Of a stretch of 15,558 nt of DNA, positions 1 through 7,586 are shown piece by piece; within the stretch, counting starts at the first letter, position 1; every line of letters begins with the position of its first letter. The position numbers and the translations under genes were made by a program. Origin of the DNA: Bacillota bacterium (lineage in GTDB: Bacteria > Bacillota > Clostridia > Christensenellales > Aristaeellaceae); assembly GCA_023460055.1 (NCBI GenBank), contig JAEWRJ010000197.1, positions 1-15,558 of the forward strand, written 5' to 3'. Below the pieces are notes generated by a model that was given only the letters and a program-made list of their open reading frames with translations, had not been told where the DNA came from and did not search any database.

Positions 1-804
1 ACCATCTTTGTGGAGAAGCACCCGACCAGGCAGCAGGAATTCGACCGCATGGGCCGCTCCATGACGCCGCTGTCGGCCGCTGCCATCGGCCTGTCCGCCC
101 TGCTCGTCCTGGTGCTGGGCCTGTTCCCGGAGGGGCTGATGATCCCCATCGCCGACAAAGCCCTGCACTTCCTGCACGCGCACGCGCCGGAGCACGCGGT
201 ACACTTTTTGACCTGGGTGAATATATCCGGCGCGCTCAAATCGCTGGTGATCGGCCTGCTGCTCTACCTGATTGTCGTGAGGAAGTGGCTGACTGCCCGT
301 GACAAGCGCACCGGCGCTCCCCGCTCACTCAACCGCTGGCCGGGCTGGCTTGATATGGAAAACGGCCTGTACCGGCCCCTGATCAAGCGGCTGCAGCAGC
401 TGGGCTACCTGATCTGCACGCCGCTGGACGCGGAACTGGACAAACGCCTGCTACCGGCACTGTACAACACCGGCTCCTTCATCGCCCTGTTTTTCAGCGG
501 GCTGACCGACAGCGTCATTTATGTCACCCGCAGGCTTGCCTTCAAGCGCCGCGGCGAGCAGTATGTGGAGCAACCCGGTCCCAGGCTGATTGCAGCCGCG
601 CGCATGGCCATCGATACGCCGATGGACGCCTACATGCGCATGAAACGGCAAATACTCCTGCGCTTTCACAAATACCGCTATCTGGCAGAGGCCTCGCTGA
701 TCAGCTTGAAGGAGTTCTGCGCCCGGCACCTCACCGCCTTTATCTTCGCCTTGACAGCGCTGGCCGCCCTGGCCGTCTGGCTTGCCGCCTTGATTTTCAG
801 ATAA
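1..804 (+). CDS. Complex I-like proton-conducting membrane subunit, C-terminal part (5' end outside window)
   Basis: The reading frame is open from the first base and ends with TAA at 802-804, giving 267 visible residues, so the true start lies upstream. The visible part has a hydrophobic segment at about residues 27-46, a second at 75-95, a third at 153-173 and a C-terminal anchor at 246-266, separated by basic loops rich in Arg and Lys. This layout resembles the C-terminal end of NuoL/MrpA-like (complex I subunit 5) proteins, which move protons or sodium ions across the membrane in NADH dehydrogenase-, hydrogenase- or Mrp-type complexes. No conserved antiporter-core residues are visible because that region is outside the window, so the parent complex cannot be named. 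A hairpin terminator directly follows, so this is the last gene of its operon. The family call rests on overall hydrophobic pattern and tail features and is moderate. Confidence 0.55.
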   Translation, partial: TIFVEKHPTRQQEFDRMGRSMTPLSAAAIGLSALLVLVLGLFPEGLMIPIADKALHFLHAHAPEHAVHFLTWVNISGALKSLVIGLLLYLIVVRKWLTARDKRTGAPRSLNRWPGWLDMENGLYRPLIKRLQQLGYLICTPLDAELDKRLLPALYNTGSFIALFFSGLTDSVIYVTRRLAFKRRGEQYVEQPGPRLIAAARMAIDTPMDAYMRMKRQILLRFHKYRYLAEASLISLKEFCARHLTAFIFALTALAALAVWLAALIFR

Positions 805-825
805 TTGCATAAGCATAATAAACCG

Positions 826-852
826 CGCGGGGAGTTGATTCCCCGCGTTTTT
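826..852 (+). terminator. Rho-independent terminator after the complex I-like gene
   Basis: A perfect 7-bp stem (CGCGGGG at 826-832 with CCCCGCG at 841-847) encloses an 8-base loop and runs straight into five T. It lies 21 bases after the stop codon at 804 and before the next promoter, so it isolates the first gene from the phosphorylase gene. Confidence 0.8.
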
Positions 853-854
853 CA

Positions 855-883
855 TTGCCACCATTTATTCCGCATGCTATGAT
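855..883 (+). promoter_or_regulatory. Sigma70-type extended -10 promoter for the phosphorylase gene
   Basis: The -35 box TTGCCA (855-860) is followed by a 17-base spacer and the -10 box TATGAT (878-883). TG at 875-876 makes it an extended -10. The predicted start of transcription near 890 falls just before an in-frame ATG at 892, which argues that the real start codon is the later ATG at 943. No clear CG-centred LacI-type operator is visible. A 9-base sequence, ATGCAGGAT (892-900), equals a half-site of the inverted repeat in the TRAP promoter at 8603-8628. Confidence 0.7.
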
Positions 884-942
884 GCGTTCAGATGCAGGAT
901 AAACGAGCGATCAATCATTTATGGGATAATCAAGGAGATCAC

Positions 943-3900
943 ATGATGAGCAAGCCATCCAGGTTTAAACTCGAAGGCGGTGCCGTGCATATCAAGGACT
1001 TCGACAAAGCCCCGCCCTTCACCAGCTTCCTGCCGGGGCTGTCCGGCGTGCGCGGCATCCCGCTGTGGGCTTTCTACTGCAACCGCGGGCAAGGCATTTC
1101 CAGCCTTGGCGTGCACAATAAAGGCAGCGCCATGATGGCCTTCTACCCCGCTTTTATCGCCTATGAAAAAGCGGCCGTAGAAGGCTTCCGCACCTTCATC
1201 AGGACAGGGCAGGGCTTTTTTGAGCCATTCAGCCCCCTGGACCGCGCTCCAGAGCGCAGCATGACCATCAAGCCCAACGCCATGGCCATTGAGGAGATCA
1301 ACGCCGGCATGGGCCTCGCCGTGCGCGTTAGCTACTGTACGCTGCCCGGCATGCCCATCGGCGCCCTGATGCGCGGTATGGAGATAGAGAATATATCAGG
1401 AGAAGCGCAAACGATCGAGATCCTGGACGGCCTGCCACGCGTGATCCCCTACGGCATGAGCCTTTCGCAGTTTAAGGATGTGGGCAACCTGTTCAAAAGC
1501 TGGGCCGAGGTGCGGTACGCGGCGGACAACGCGCCGCTTTATCTGCTGCGTTCCTCGACGGAGGATTCCAGCAAGGTCAGCGATGTCAGCGGGGCCTTCT
1601 TCCTCTACAGCGTGTCAGGAGGAGAGAGCCTGCCCATCATCCACGACCCCGCCCTGGTCTTCGGGGAGGAGAGCAGCTTAATGATGCCTTATCCCTACCG
1701 GGACTGCGGCCTGGAACACCTGATCCATCAGGAGCAGCAGTCGGTCAACCGCATCGCCTGCGGCTTCGCGGCGGCCAGGTTCCATCTAGCGCCCGGCGAA
1801 AAGCGCCGGATCGATACCTTCGCCGGCTTCACGCCCACGGCGGACCTCCTGGCGTCGCAGCTGCCCCTGATGAAAAGCAAGGGCTTTGCCCAGGCGAAAT
1901 CACGCGAAGCGGATGACCTGTGCGACGCGCTGCTGGACGACGTGGATACCGCGACGGGCCTTCCCCTCTTTGATGCCTACATCCGCCAGAGCTATCTGGA
2001 TAACTTCCTGCGCGGCGGTTATCCCTTGATCATGGGCGATGACAAGGTCGTTCACCTGTTCAGCCGCAAGCACGGCGACCCGGAGCGCGATTACAACTGG
2101 TTTGCCATCGCGGGCGAGTATTACTCGCAGGGCAACGGCAACTTCCGCGATGTGTGCCAGAACCGCCGCTGCGATGTACGGCTGCACCCGGAGGTGAAGG
2201 ACTATAATGTGTGGGCCTTCTACTCCTTTGTGCAGGCGGATGGGTATAACCCGCTGGAGATCCGCCCAGCCGCCTTTAGGATCAGGGACATGGAGGCCGC
2301 CCGCAGGCTGCTGGCTGACAGCATGGACCACACCGACGCTGTGGCCGCGGTCATAGAAAAAGACTTTACGCCCGGCATGGTATCCGGCGCTATCGCGGCC
2401 CATGGGATCGCCCCGGCTTGCCCGGAGCAGGAACTGATCGATGGCCTGCTGCGCCTGTGCGAGCAGCGAGCGCAGGCCAGCTTCGTCGAAGGGTACTGGA
2501 GCGACCACTGGGATTATCTACTGGACCTGATCCTGGATTACCTGGCCGTCTATCCCGATAAAAAGCGCGAGCTCCTCTTTAACCGCCTGGATTACCGCTT
2601 CTTTGACAGCGGCGTGCTGGTGCGCCCCAGAAATGAAACATCGCAGCTGACGCCCAAGGGCGTGCGCCGCTGGGACTCGCTGGATATCTCAGGTGAAAAG
2701 CACGGCACCAACTGGCTGGAGGACAAACGGGGGGATGAAGTGACCACCAACCTGCTGGGCAAGCTGCTGACGCTGTGCGTCACAAAGACCGCCCTGCTCG
2801 ACCCCGAGGGCATGGGCATCTCGATGGACGGCGGCCGCCCCGGCTGGAACGACGCGATGAACGGCCTGCCGGGCCTGTTTGGCAGCGGCATGGCGGAGAG
2901 CATTGAACTTAAGCGGATGCTGGACTTCGTACTGGATCTGCCCGCGGGTGAGACCAAAGTACCCGCAGAATTGGCCCGCCTGATGCGGGAACTGACGGAA
3001 GCATTGAAAGGGGACGACCTTTTCCTGCGCTGGGACAGCGCCAATACCGCGCTTGAAACCTACCGCGCCGGGCTCCACGCGGGATTCTCCGGAGAATACG
3101 AGACCCTCAGTATGGACGCCCTGCGCCCCCACCTGACGCTGTACAGGGACCGTGTAGAGGAAGGCATCGATAAAGCCCTGAATATCGGTGAAGGCATCAT
3201 GCCCACCTATTTCTGCTACACGGCCAAGACCTGGGAGGAGCTGTTGGACGACGAGGGCCATGCCCGTCTGTCCGTTTCCGGCATGCCGCTGGTACGCGTC
3301 ACCTCCTTTGAGCGCGAGACGGCCCCTTTCTTTCTGGAAGGGCCTGCCCGCTACCTGGCGACCCTCAGGGATGACGCGGCCGCCAAATCGGCGATCGACA
3401 AGGCGCGCGAAAGCGAGCTGTATGACTCGGAGCTGGGCATGTACCTGACCAGCGTGAAGCTGGACCACATGAGCATCGATTACGGGCGCATACGCGCCTT
3501 CACCCCCGGCTGGTTGGAGCGGGAGAGTGTCTTCCTGCATATGGCCTACAAGTACCTGCTGGGCATGCTGAAGGCGAATCAGCCGGACAGCTTCTGGCAG
3601 GCAGCGAGGACAGGGCTGATCCCCTTCCTTGACCCGGACACCTACGGCCGCAGCGTGCTTGAAAACTGCTCCTTCATCGCCTCCTCCCGCAACCCCGACC
3701 CCGCCGTGCGCGGGCGCGGCTTTGTCAGCCGCCTGAGCGGCTCCACGGTCGAGATGCTGTCCATCTGGCTGGAAGCCTTCCTGGGCCATGAAGGCATCCG
3801 GGAAGAGGCTGACGGCACGCTTTCGCTGCGCTTCCAGCCGAAGCTGCCGGGCGATATGTTCGATGAAAACGGCGAGGCTTCCTTCCGCCTGATGAGCGCG

Positions 3901-4080
3901 TGCCGCGTTACCTATCACAACCCCTCGCGCAAAGACACCTGGGGGGACGAGGGCGTCCGGCCGATTAGCCTCAGCTACACGCTGGACGGTCAGACTGTCA
4001 CGGAGCGTAGCGATACGCTGCGCGACGCGAAAGCCCTGCGTGAGGGCCGCATCGCCCGGATAGATATTACATTAGGATAA
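943..4080 (+). CDS. GH94-like inverting glycoside phosphorylase (cellobiose phosphorylase-like, long form)
   Basis: This 1045-residue cytoplasmic protein resembles the cellobiose phosphorylase group (COG3459, GH94 and relatives), which splits a beta-glucoside with phosphate into a sugar 1-phosphate and a shortened sugar. The N-terminal third carries a pattern of the family's beta-sandwich domain (SFLPGLSGVRGIPLW near residues 26-40 and NRGQG soon after). The (alpha/alpha)6-type catalytic region follows. GWNDAMNGLPG contains Asp637, in the WND context where GH94 enzymes hold the catalytic acid. It is clearly longer than classical cellobiose phosphorylases (about 800 residues), closer to the GH149/GH161 beta-1,3-glucan phosphorylases, so the substrate is open. 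I chose ATG 943 because AAGGAG lies at 932-937, 5 bases before it (8 before the alternative ATG 946). The upstream ATG at 892 has no such site and sits at the predicted transcript start. The adjacent LacI-type gene is the likely local regulator. Confidence 0.8.
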   Translation: MMSKPSRFKLEGGAVHIKDFDKAPPFTSFLPGLSGVRGIPLWAFYCNRGQGISSLGVHNKGSAMMAFYPAFIAYEKAAVEGFRTFIRTGQGFFEPFSPLDRAPERSMTIKPNAMAIEEINAGMGLAVRVSYCTLPGMPIGALMRGMEIENISGEAQTIEILDGLPRVIPYGMSLSQFKDVGNLFKSWAEVRYAADNAPLYLLRSSTEDSSKVSDVSGAFFLYSVSGGESLPIIHDPALVFGEESSLMMPYPYRDCGLEHLIHQEQQSVNRIACGFAAARFHLAPGEKRRIDTFAGFTPTADLLASQLPLMKSKGFAQAKSREADDLCDALLDDVDTATGLPLFDAYIRQSYLDNFLRGGYPLIMGDDKVVHLFSRKHGDPERDYNWFAIAGEYYSQGNGNFRDVCQNRRCDVRLHPEVKDYNVWAFYSFVQADGYNPLEIRPAAFRIRDMEAARRLLADSMDHTDAVAAVIEKDFTPGMVSGAIAAHGIAPACPEQELIDGLLRLCEQRAQASFVEGYWSDHWDYLLDLILDYLAVYPDKKRELLFNRLDYRFFDSGVLVRPRNETSQLTPKGVRRWDSLDISGEKHGTNWLEDKRGDEVTTNLLGKLLTLCVTKTALLDPEGMGISMDGGRPGWNDAMNGLPGLFGSGMAESIELKRMLDFVLDLPAGETKVPAELARLMRELTEALKGDDLFLRWDSANTALETYRAGLHAGFSGEYETLSMDALRPHLTLYRDRVEEGIDKALNIGEGIMPTYFCYTAKTWEELLDDEGHARLSVSGMPLVRVTSFERETAPFFLEGPARYLATLRDDAAAKSAIDKARESELYDSELGMYLTSVKLDHMSIDYGRIRAFTPGWLERESVFLHMAYKYLLGMLKANQPDSFWQAARTGLIPFLDPDTYGRSVLENCSFIASSRNPDPAVRGRGFVSRLSGSTVEMLSIWLEAFLGHEGIREEADGTLSLRFQPKLPGDMFDENGEASFRLMSACRVTYHNPSRKDTWGDEGVRPISLSYTLDGQTVTERSDTLRDAKALREGRIARIDITLG

Positions 4081-4081
4081 T

Positions 4082-4133
4082 GGAGGAGGAAGCCGCTTTG
4101 AGCATTCCCGCGCGAAAAGCTGAAATGCGTTGA
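4082..4133 (+). promoter_or_regulatory. Strong ribosome binding site and 11-codon leader ORF overlapping the regulator start
   Basis: GGAGGAGGA (4082-4090) directly follows the phosphorylase stop codon and is 7 bases ahead of TTG at 4098. That TTG opens an 11-codon frame ending in TGA at 4131-4133, which overlaps the TTG (4130-4132) of the regulator frame. Neither TTG 4130 nor ATG 4148 has a good binding site of its own, so translational coupling through this short frame is a plausible way for the regulator to be translated. It may equally be a trace of a lost base near the regulator start. The peptide resembles nothing I recognise. Confidence 0.3.
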
Positions 4134-5157
4134 ACAGGCAAACGAATATGCGCGTCACCATCAAGGATGTAGCCCGCGACGCGGGCGTGGCCATCTCTAC
4201 GGTATCCAAGGTACTCAACGGGGCGGATAATCTGCGCCCCGGCACCCGCTATGCCGTGGAAGCGGCGATGCGGGAGCTCAATTACATTCCCAATCCCAAC
4301 GCCCGCTCCCTCAAGAGCCCCGAAAGGATGCCATCGGCCTGTTCCTGTCCAGCATTCAGGGTGAGTTCTATACCGGCATGACGCAGGCCATCCATGCCCA
4401 GTGCGCCAGGGCAGGCTTCATGCTTAAAATTTATGTCAGCAACGGGAACAGTTCGGACGAGGTCAGCGCCCGCATCCTGTCATCCGGCGTGGCCGGGGCC
4501 GTGGTGTTCAACGAGGTCCTGGAGCCCTCCGCCATCCCCCGCGTCACAGCCGGCGATACGCCTCTGGTGATGATAGACCGCGAGTACGCGGGCATCAATG
4601 CCTCCAGTGTGGTGATTGACAACTACACAGGCGTCACCCAGGCGATCGACTACCTGATCCATCAGGGCCACCACCGCATCGGCTACATTCACGGCCTGCC
4701 CGGCTGGGACGATCAGGAGCGCTTCCGCGCCTTCAGGGATGTCATGGAAAAAAACGGGCTGCCCATCCGGGAGGAATGGCTGCCGCGCGGCTTCTTTGAA
4801 GAAGCGCTGGCCTACGGCGAGATCCGCAAGCTGACGCTGCAGGGCGTTCCCCTGCCGGAGGCCTTCTTCTGCGCCAATGACGAGATGGCCTGGGGCTGCA
4901 TCACCGCCCTGAGGGACGCGGGCCTGTCCGTGCCCGATCAGGTCAGCGTGATCGGTTTTGACAATATACAGCGGGCGGCCTTTTATACGCCGGCCCTGAC
5001 AACGGTCCACAGCCCGACGGATGAACTGGGGCGCCGCAGCCTGTTGGAACTGCTGCGGCTGATCAGGGGCAAGGACGAGAAGAACGAAGGAACCATCATC
5101 AAGCTGCAGCCGGCGCTGGTGACGAGAGAATCCTGCAGGCTGAGGGTGGGAGATTAA
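4130..5157 (+). pseudogene. LacI-family transcriptional regulator, interrupted by a -1 frameshift
   Basis: The first piece (stop at 4379-4381) holds the full LacI helix-turn-helix and hinge: TIKDVARDAGVAISTVSKVL, then NYIPNPNARSLKS. The second piece continues in another frame as DAIGLFLSSIQGEFYTGMTQ and carries the periplasmic-binding-protein-like sensor domain, with motifs such as HHRIGYIHG, CANDEMAWG and VSVIGFDN. Adding one C to the run at 4318-4321 joins SLKSP to RKDAIGL in one frame and gives about 342 residues, the normal family length. The protein would bind an operator near the phosphorylase gene and respond to a sugar; no effector can be read from sequence. TTG 4130 is the first start after an in-frame stop. 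ATG 4148 gives the usual LacI N-terminus and is equally likely. Because the lesion is in a homopolymer and the rest is well preserved, the gene may be intact in the organism. Confidence 0.85.
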
Positions 5158-5223
5158 TGATCATGAACGGAGCGGCCGGATAAGATGGCAGGGGGTCATC
5201 CCGCCGATCGTTTCAGTATCTGC

Positions 5224-5272
5224 AATCGGGTAGGACCCCGGCCTATTGGCCGGGGTCCTACCCGATTTTTTT
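5224..5272 (+). terminator. Strong rho-independent terminator between convergent operons
   Basis: A perfect 20-bp stem (5224-5243 with 5248-5267) closes a 4-base TATT loop and ends in seven T (5266-5272). It lies 66 bases after the regulator stop codon. The convergent TRAP permease gene ends at 5284 on the other strand, so the same stem faces that transcript too. In that direction it is followed by a U-poor sequence, so termination there should be weaker. Confidence 0.95.
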
Positions 5273-5283
5273 GCTTTGTTGTA

Positions 5284-7389
5284 TCAAACAGCGCTCACTT
5301 TCGGGCCGCCCTGCTTCTTCATGCGCAGCTTCTGCCAGACCACGACAGCCGCGATCAGCACAAGGCCGATGCTGTCCGTGAGCCATCCGGGGATGATGAG
5401 GAGCAGGCCGCCTGCAATGGCCATCAGCCTCTCCAGCGGGTTCAGCGTGATCTCGTAAAAGCCCTCCACGCCCATGCCCAGTCCGAACATACCCACCATG
5501 GCGGTGACGGCAATGAAGAGCACATCGTACCACTGGGCGTTGAGCATCAGCATCTGCGGGCTGTAGACGAAGATATAGGGCACCACGAAGGCCGCGATGG
5601 CGATCTTGGTGGCCTGCACACCCGTCTTGAGGGGATCGGATTTGGCGATGGCGGCGCCAGCCATCGCGGCCAGGGCCACCGGCGGCGTAATATCCGCGAT
5701 GATGCCGAAATAGAATGTGAACAGGTGGGCCGGCAGCAGAGACATGCCGGATCCCATCGCGGTCAGCGCGCCATAGACATCTGGCATGGCAGAGGAAAGC
5801 GCCCGGAAGACGATCGGGGCCATGATGGTGGAGGTGATCAGGTAATTGGCCGTTGTCGGCACGCCCATGCCAAGGACGATCGAAGCCAGCATGGTAAAGA
5901 TCAGCAGCAGCAGCAGGTTATCCCCCGCCAGCAGGCTGAGGCCCGCGCCCATCTTGAGGCCGATGCCCGTCTGGGTGATCATGCCGGCGATGATGCCCGC
6001 CGTCGCGCAGGCCAGGGCCACGCCCAGCACCGAACGCGCGCCGCCTTCCAGCGCCTGGATGTACTGCCGGGGCCGCATGAAGGTGCCCTTTTTCACCGTC
6101 TCCTTCACGCTGCGGCCCTTGCCCGCCGCGATGGCGGCATCCACAATGGTCTTTAAGTAGCCGCCCAGCACGGACACGCCGATGCCGATCAGGGCCGCGA
6201 TACTGGGGGTAAACCCGGCGCTGAGGATGTAGATGATGGCGATCAGGGGCAGGATGAGGTAGCCCCGCTCCTTCAGGATGCGGCCCAGCTTGGGCATAGA
6301 GGCCTTGTCAAGGCCGCGCAGGCCGCGCTTCTTGGCCTCCAGGTCGGTCACGATGTAGATGCCGGAGAAGTACAGCAGCGCCGGCACGATGGCCGCCTTG
6401 ACGATCACGGAGTAGGGCACGCCGACGGACTCAGCCATCAAAAAGGCCGCCGCGCCCATGACCGGCGGCATGATCTGCCCGCCGGTGGAGGCCGCCGCCT
6501 CGACCGCCGCGGCAAACTCCGGCCTGTAGCCCAGGCGCTTCATCATCGGGATGGTGAAGGAGCCGCTGCCAACAGTGTTGGCGACGGAGCTGCCCGATAC
6601 CGTGCCCTCCAGGGCGCTGGTGATGACGGCCACCTTGGCCGGGCCGCCGCGCTTATGCCCGGCGATGGCGTTGGACAGCTCGATGAAGAACTCGCCCACG
6701 CCCGTTTTCTCCAGGAAGGAGCCGAAGAGGATAAACAGGAAGATAAAGGTGGAAGAAGCGCCTATCGGGGTGCCGAAGACGCCCTCCGTGGTATAGAACA
6801 GGTGCTGGATGATGAGCCTGGGGCTGAACCCGCGGTTGCCCAGGAAGCCGGGCATCGCCCGGCCGAAATAGCTGACCAGGATGAAGACGCTGGCGATGAC
6901 CACGATGGGCAGGCCCACCACGCGCCGGCAGCACTCCAGCAGCAGCAGGATGGCGATGCCGCCGATCCACAGCTCATACAGCTCCAGGCCGTTCTGGGCC
7001 ACGATCTTGCGGAAAAACACCACAGGGTACAGATACAGGCAGATCGACACCAGGCCCAGAACGACATCCCACCAGGGCAGCGTATCCTTCCTGGCCCCCT
7101 TGCGCATCGGGTACAGCAAAAAGCCCAGCAGCATCACGATGCCCACGTGCATCGGGCGCATGTGCGTCGCCGGGATCACCTTCCAGGTGCTGTACAGCTG
7201 CAGCAGCGAAAACAGCACGCACATCGCGGCGATGATGGTGCCGCGCCAGTCAGACAGGGTGCGGTAGGCGCTCTCCCTGTCATACTTGCTCATGATCTTG
7301 TCGATCTCTTCCTGCGCCACCTGCTCGATATGCAGGGTGTCATGCTCCACGGCCGGCAGGGAAGGGTCGGTTTTCTTGTCTTTGCTCAT
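5284..7389 (-). CDS. TRAP transporter fused permease (4TM/12TM, TAXI-associated)
   Basis: This 701-residue integral membrane protein is a fused small (DctQ-like) and large (DctM-like) TRAP permease, the type paired with TAXI binding proteins. It drives ion-coupled uptake of an unidentified, probably carboxylated, substrate. Residues 1-45 are soluble. About four membrane helices (50-170) form the small-subunit part, and the rest is a multi-helix DctM-like domain. DctM-type signatures are visible: GGQIMPPVMGAAAF (303-316), GMGVPTTANY (504-513) and ITPPVALAAMAGAAIA (564-579). The C-terminal segment (about 615-690) holds extra helices, as in the long fused permeases of this family. AGGGAG lies 5 bases before ATG 7389. 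It is the second gene of the operon, 197 bases after the binding protein, with a palindromic element in the gap. Confidence 0.95.
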   Translation of the reverse strand: MSKDKKTDPSLPAVEHDTLHIEQVAQEEIDKIMSKYDRESAYRTLSDWRGTIIAAMCVLFSLLQLYSTWKVIPATHMRPMHVGIVMLLGFLLYPMRKGARKDTLPWWDVVLGLVSICLYLYPVVFFRKIVAQNGLELYELWIGGIAILLLLECCRRVVGLPIVVIASVFILVSYFGRAMPGFLGNRGFSPRLIIQHLFYTTEGVFGTPIGASSTFIFLFILFGSFLEKTGVGEFFIELSNAIAGHKRGGPAKVAVITSALEGTVSGSSVANTVGSGSFTIPMMKRLGYRPEFAAAVEAAASTGGQIMPPVMGAAAFLMAESVGVPYSVIVKAAIVPALLYFSGIYIVTDLEAKKRGLRGLDKASMPKLGRILKERGYLILPLIAIIYILSAGFTPSIAALIGIGVSVLGGYLKTIVDAAIAAGKGRSVKETVKKGTFMRPRQYIQALEGGARSVLGVALACATAGIIAGMITQTGIGLKMGAGLSLLAGDNLLLLLIFTMLASIVLGMGVPTTANYLITSTIMAPIVFRALSSAMPDVYGALTAMGSGMSLLPAHLFTFYFGIIADITPPVALAAMAGAAIAKSDPLKTGVQATKIAIAAFVVPYIFVYSPQMLMLNAQWYDVLFIAVTAMVGMFGLGMGVEGFYEITLNPLERLMAIAGGLLLIIPGWLTDSIGLVLIAAVVVWQKLRMKKQGGPKVSAV

Positions 7390-7424
7390 GTCTGCTCCCT
7401 TGCGTCAACAGGAAAGGGACGGTT

Positions 7425-7544
7425 TCGCACAGAGGCACAGAGCAAGGGAGGCGGCGGAACAAGTCCGCCTGGTCACAGAGATAAAGTCAATTGATCCTCT
7501 GTGAAAGCGAAGCGCCTCTGTATCTCTCTGTGTGCTCTGTGCGA
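7425..7544. repeat. Nested palindromic element between the TRAP genes
   Basis: Outer arms at 7425-7442 and 7526-7544 are complementary apart from one small mismatch or bulge, and are built from repeated CACAGAG/CTCTGTG units. Inside them sit a 6-bp hairpin (7453-7458 with 7464-7469) and a 7-bp hairpin (7474-7480 with 7497-7503), giving a branched structure about 120 bases long. It has no coding potential. It resembles REP-like or non-autonomous mobile repeats. In the mRNA it lies after the binding-protein gene and before the permease gene, where such structures often protect the upstream message and reduce downstream expression. Confidence 0.65.
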
Positions 7545-7586
7545 GCCCTAACCCCTTTGCCTTGTATTACTTTGCTTTATGCATGA

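Noticed and set aside
10..12. GTG at base 10 as the start of the first gene
   Set aside because: The frame is open to base 1, and the protein begins in mid-domain, so it is the 3' part of a longer gene.
892..942. ATG 892 as the start of the phosphorylase
   Set aside because: It sits at the predicted transcript start without a binding site, while AAGGAG lies just before ATG 943.
2689..3918. Open frame of 409 codons on the minus strand
   Set aside because: It is fully antisense to the phosphorylase gene and has no recognisable motif or binding site; it is a GC-driven shadow frame.
4310..4335. Programmed ribosomal frameshift in the LacI gene
   Set aside because: There is no classical slippery heptamer with a downstream structure, and LacI regulators are not known to use one; mutation or assembly error is simpler.
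4130..5157. Two separate genes, a small HTH protein and a stand-alone sensor protein
   Set aside because: The halves join exactly at the LacI hinge with one added base, giving normal family length; no start signal supports the second piece.
5185..6156. Open frame of 323 codons on the plus strand, His, Gly and Arg rich
   Set aside because: It lies antisense to the TRAP permease gene and starts before the terminator stem; its composition is that of an antisense shadow in GC-rich coding DNA.
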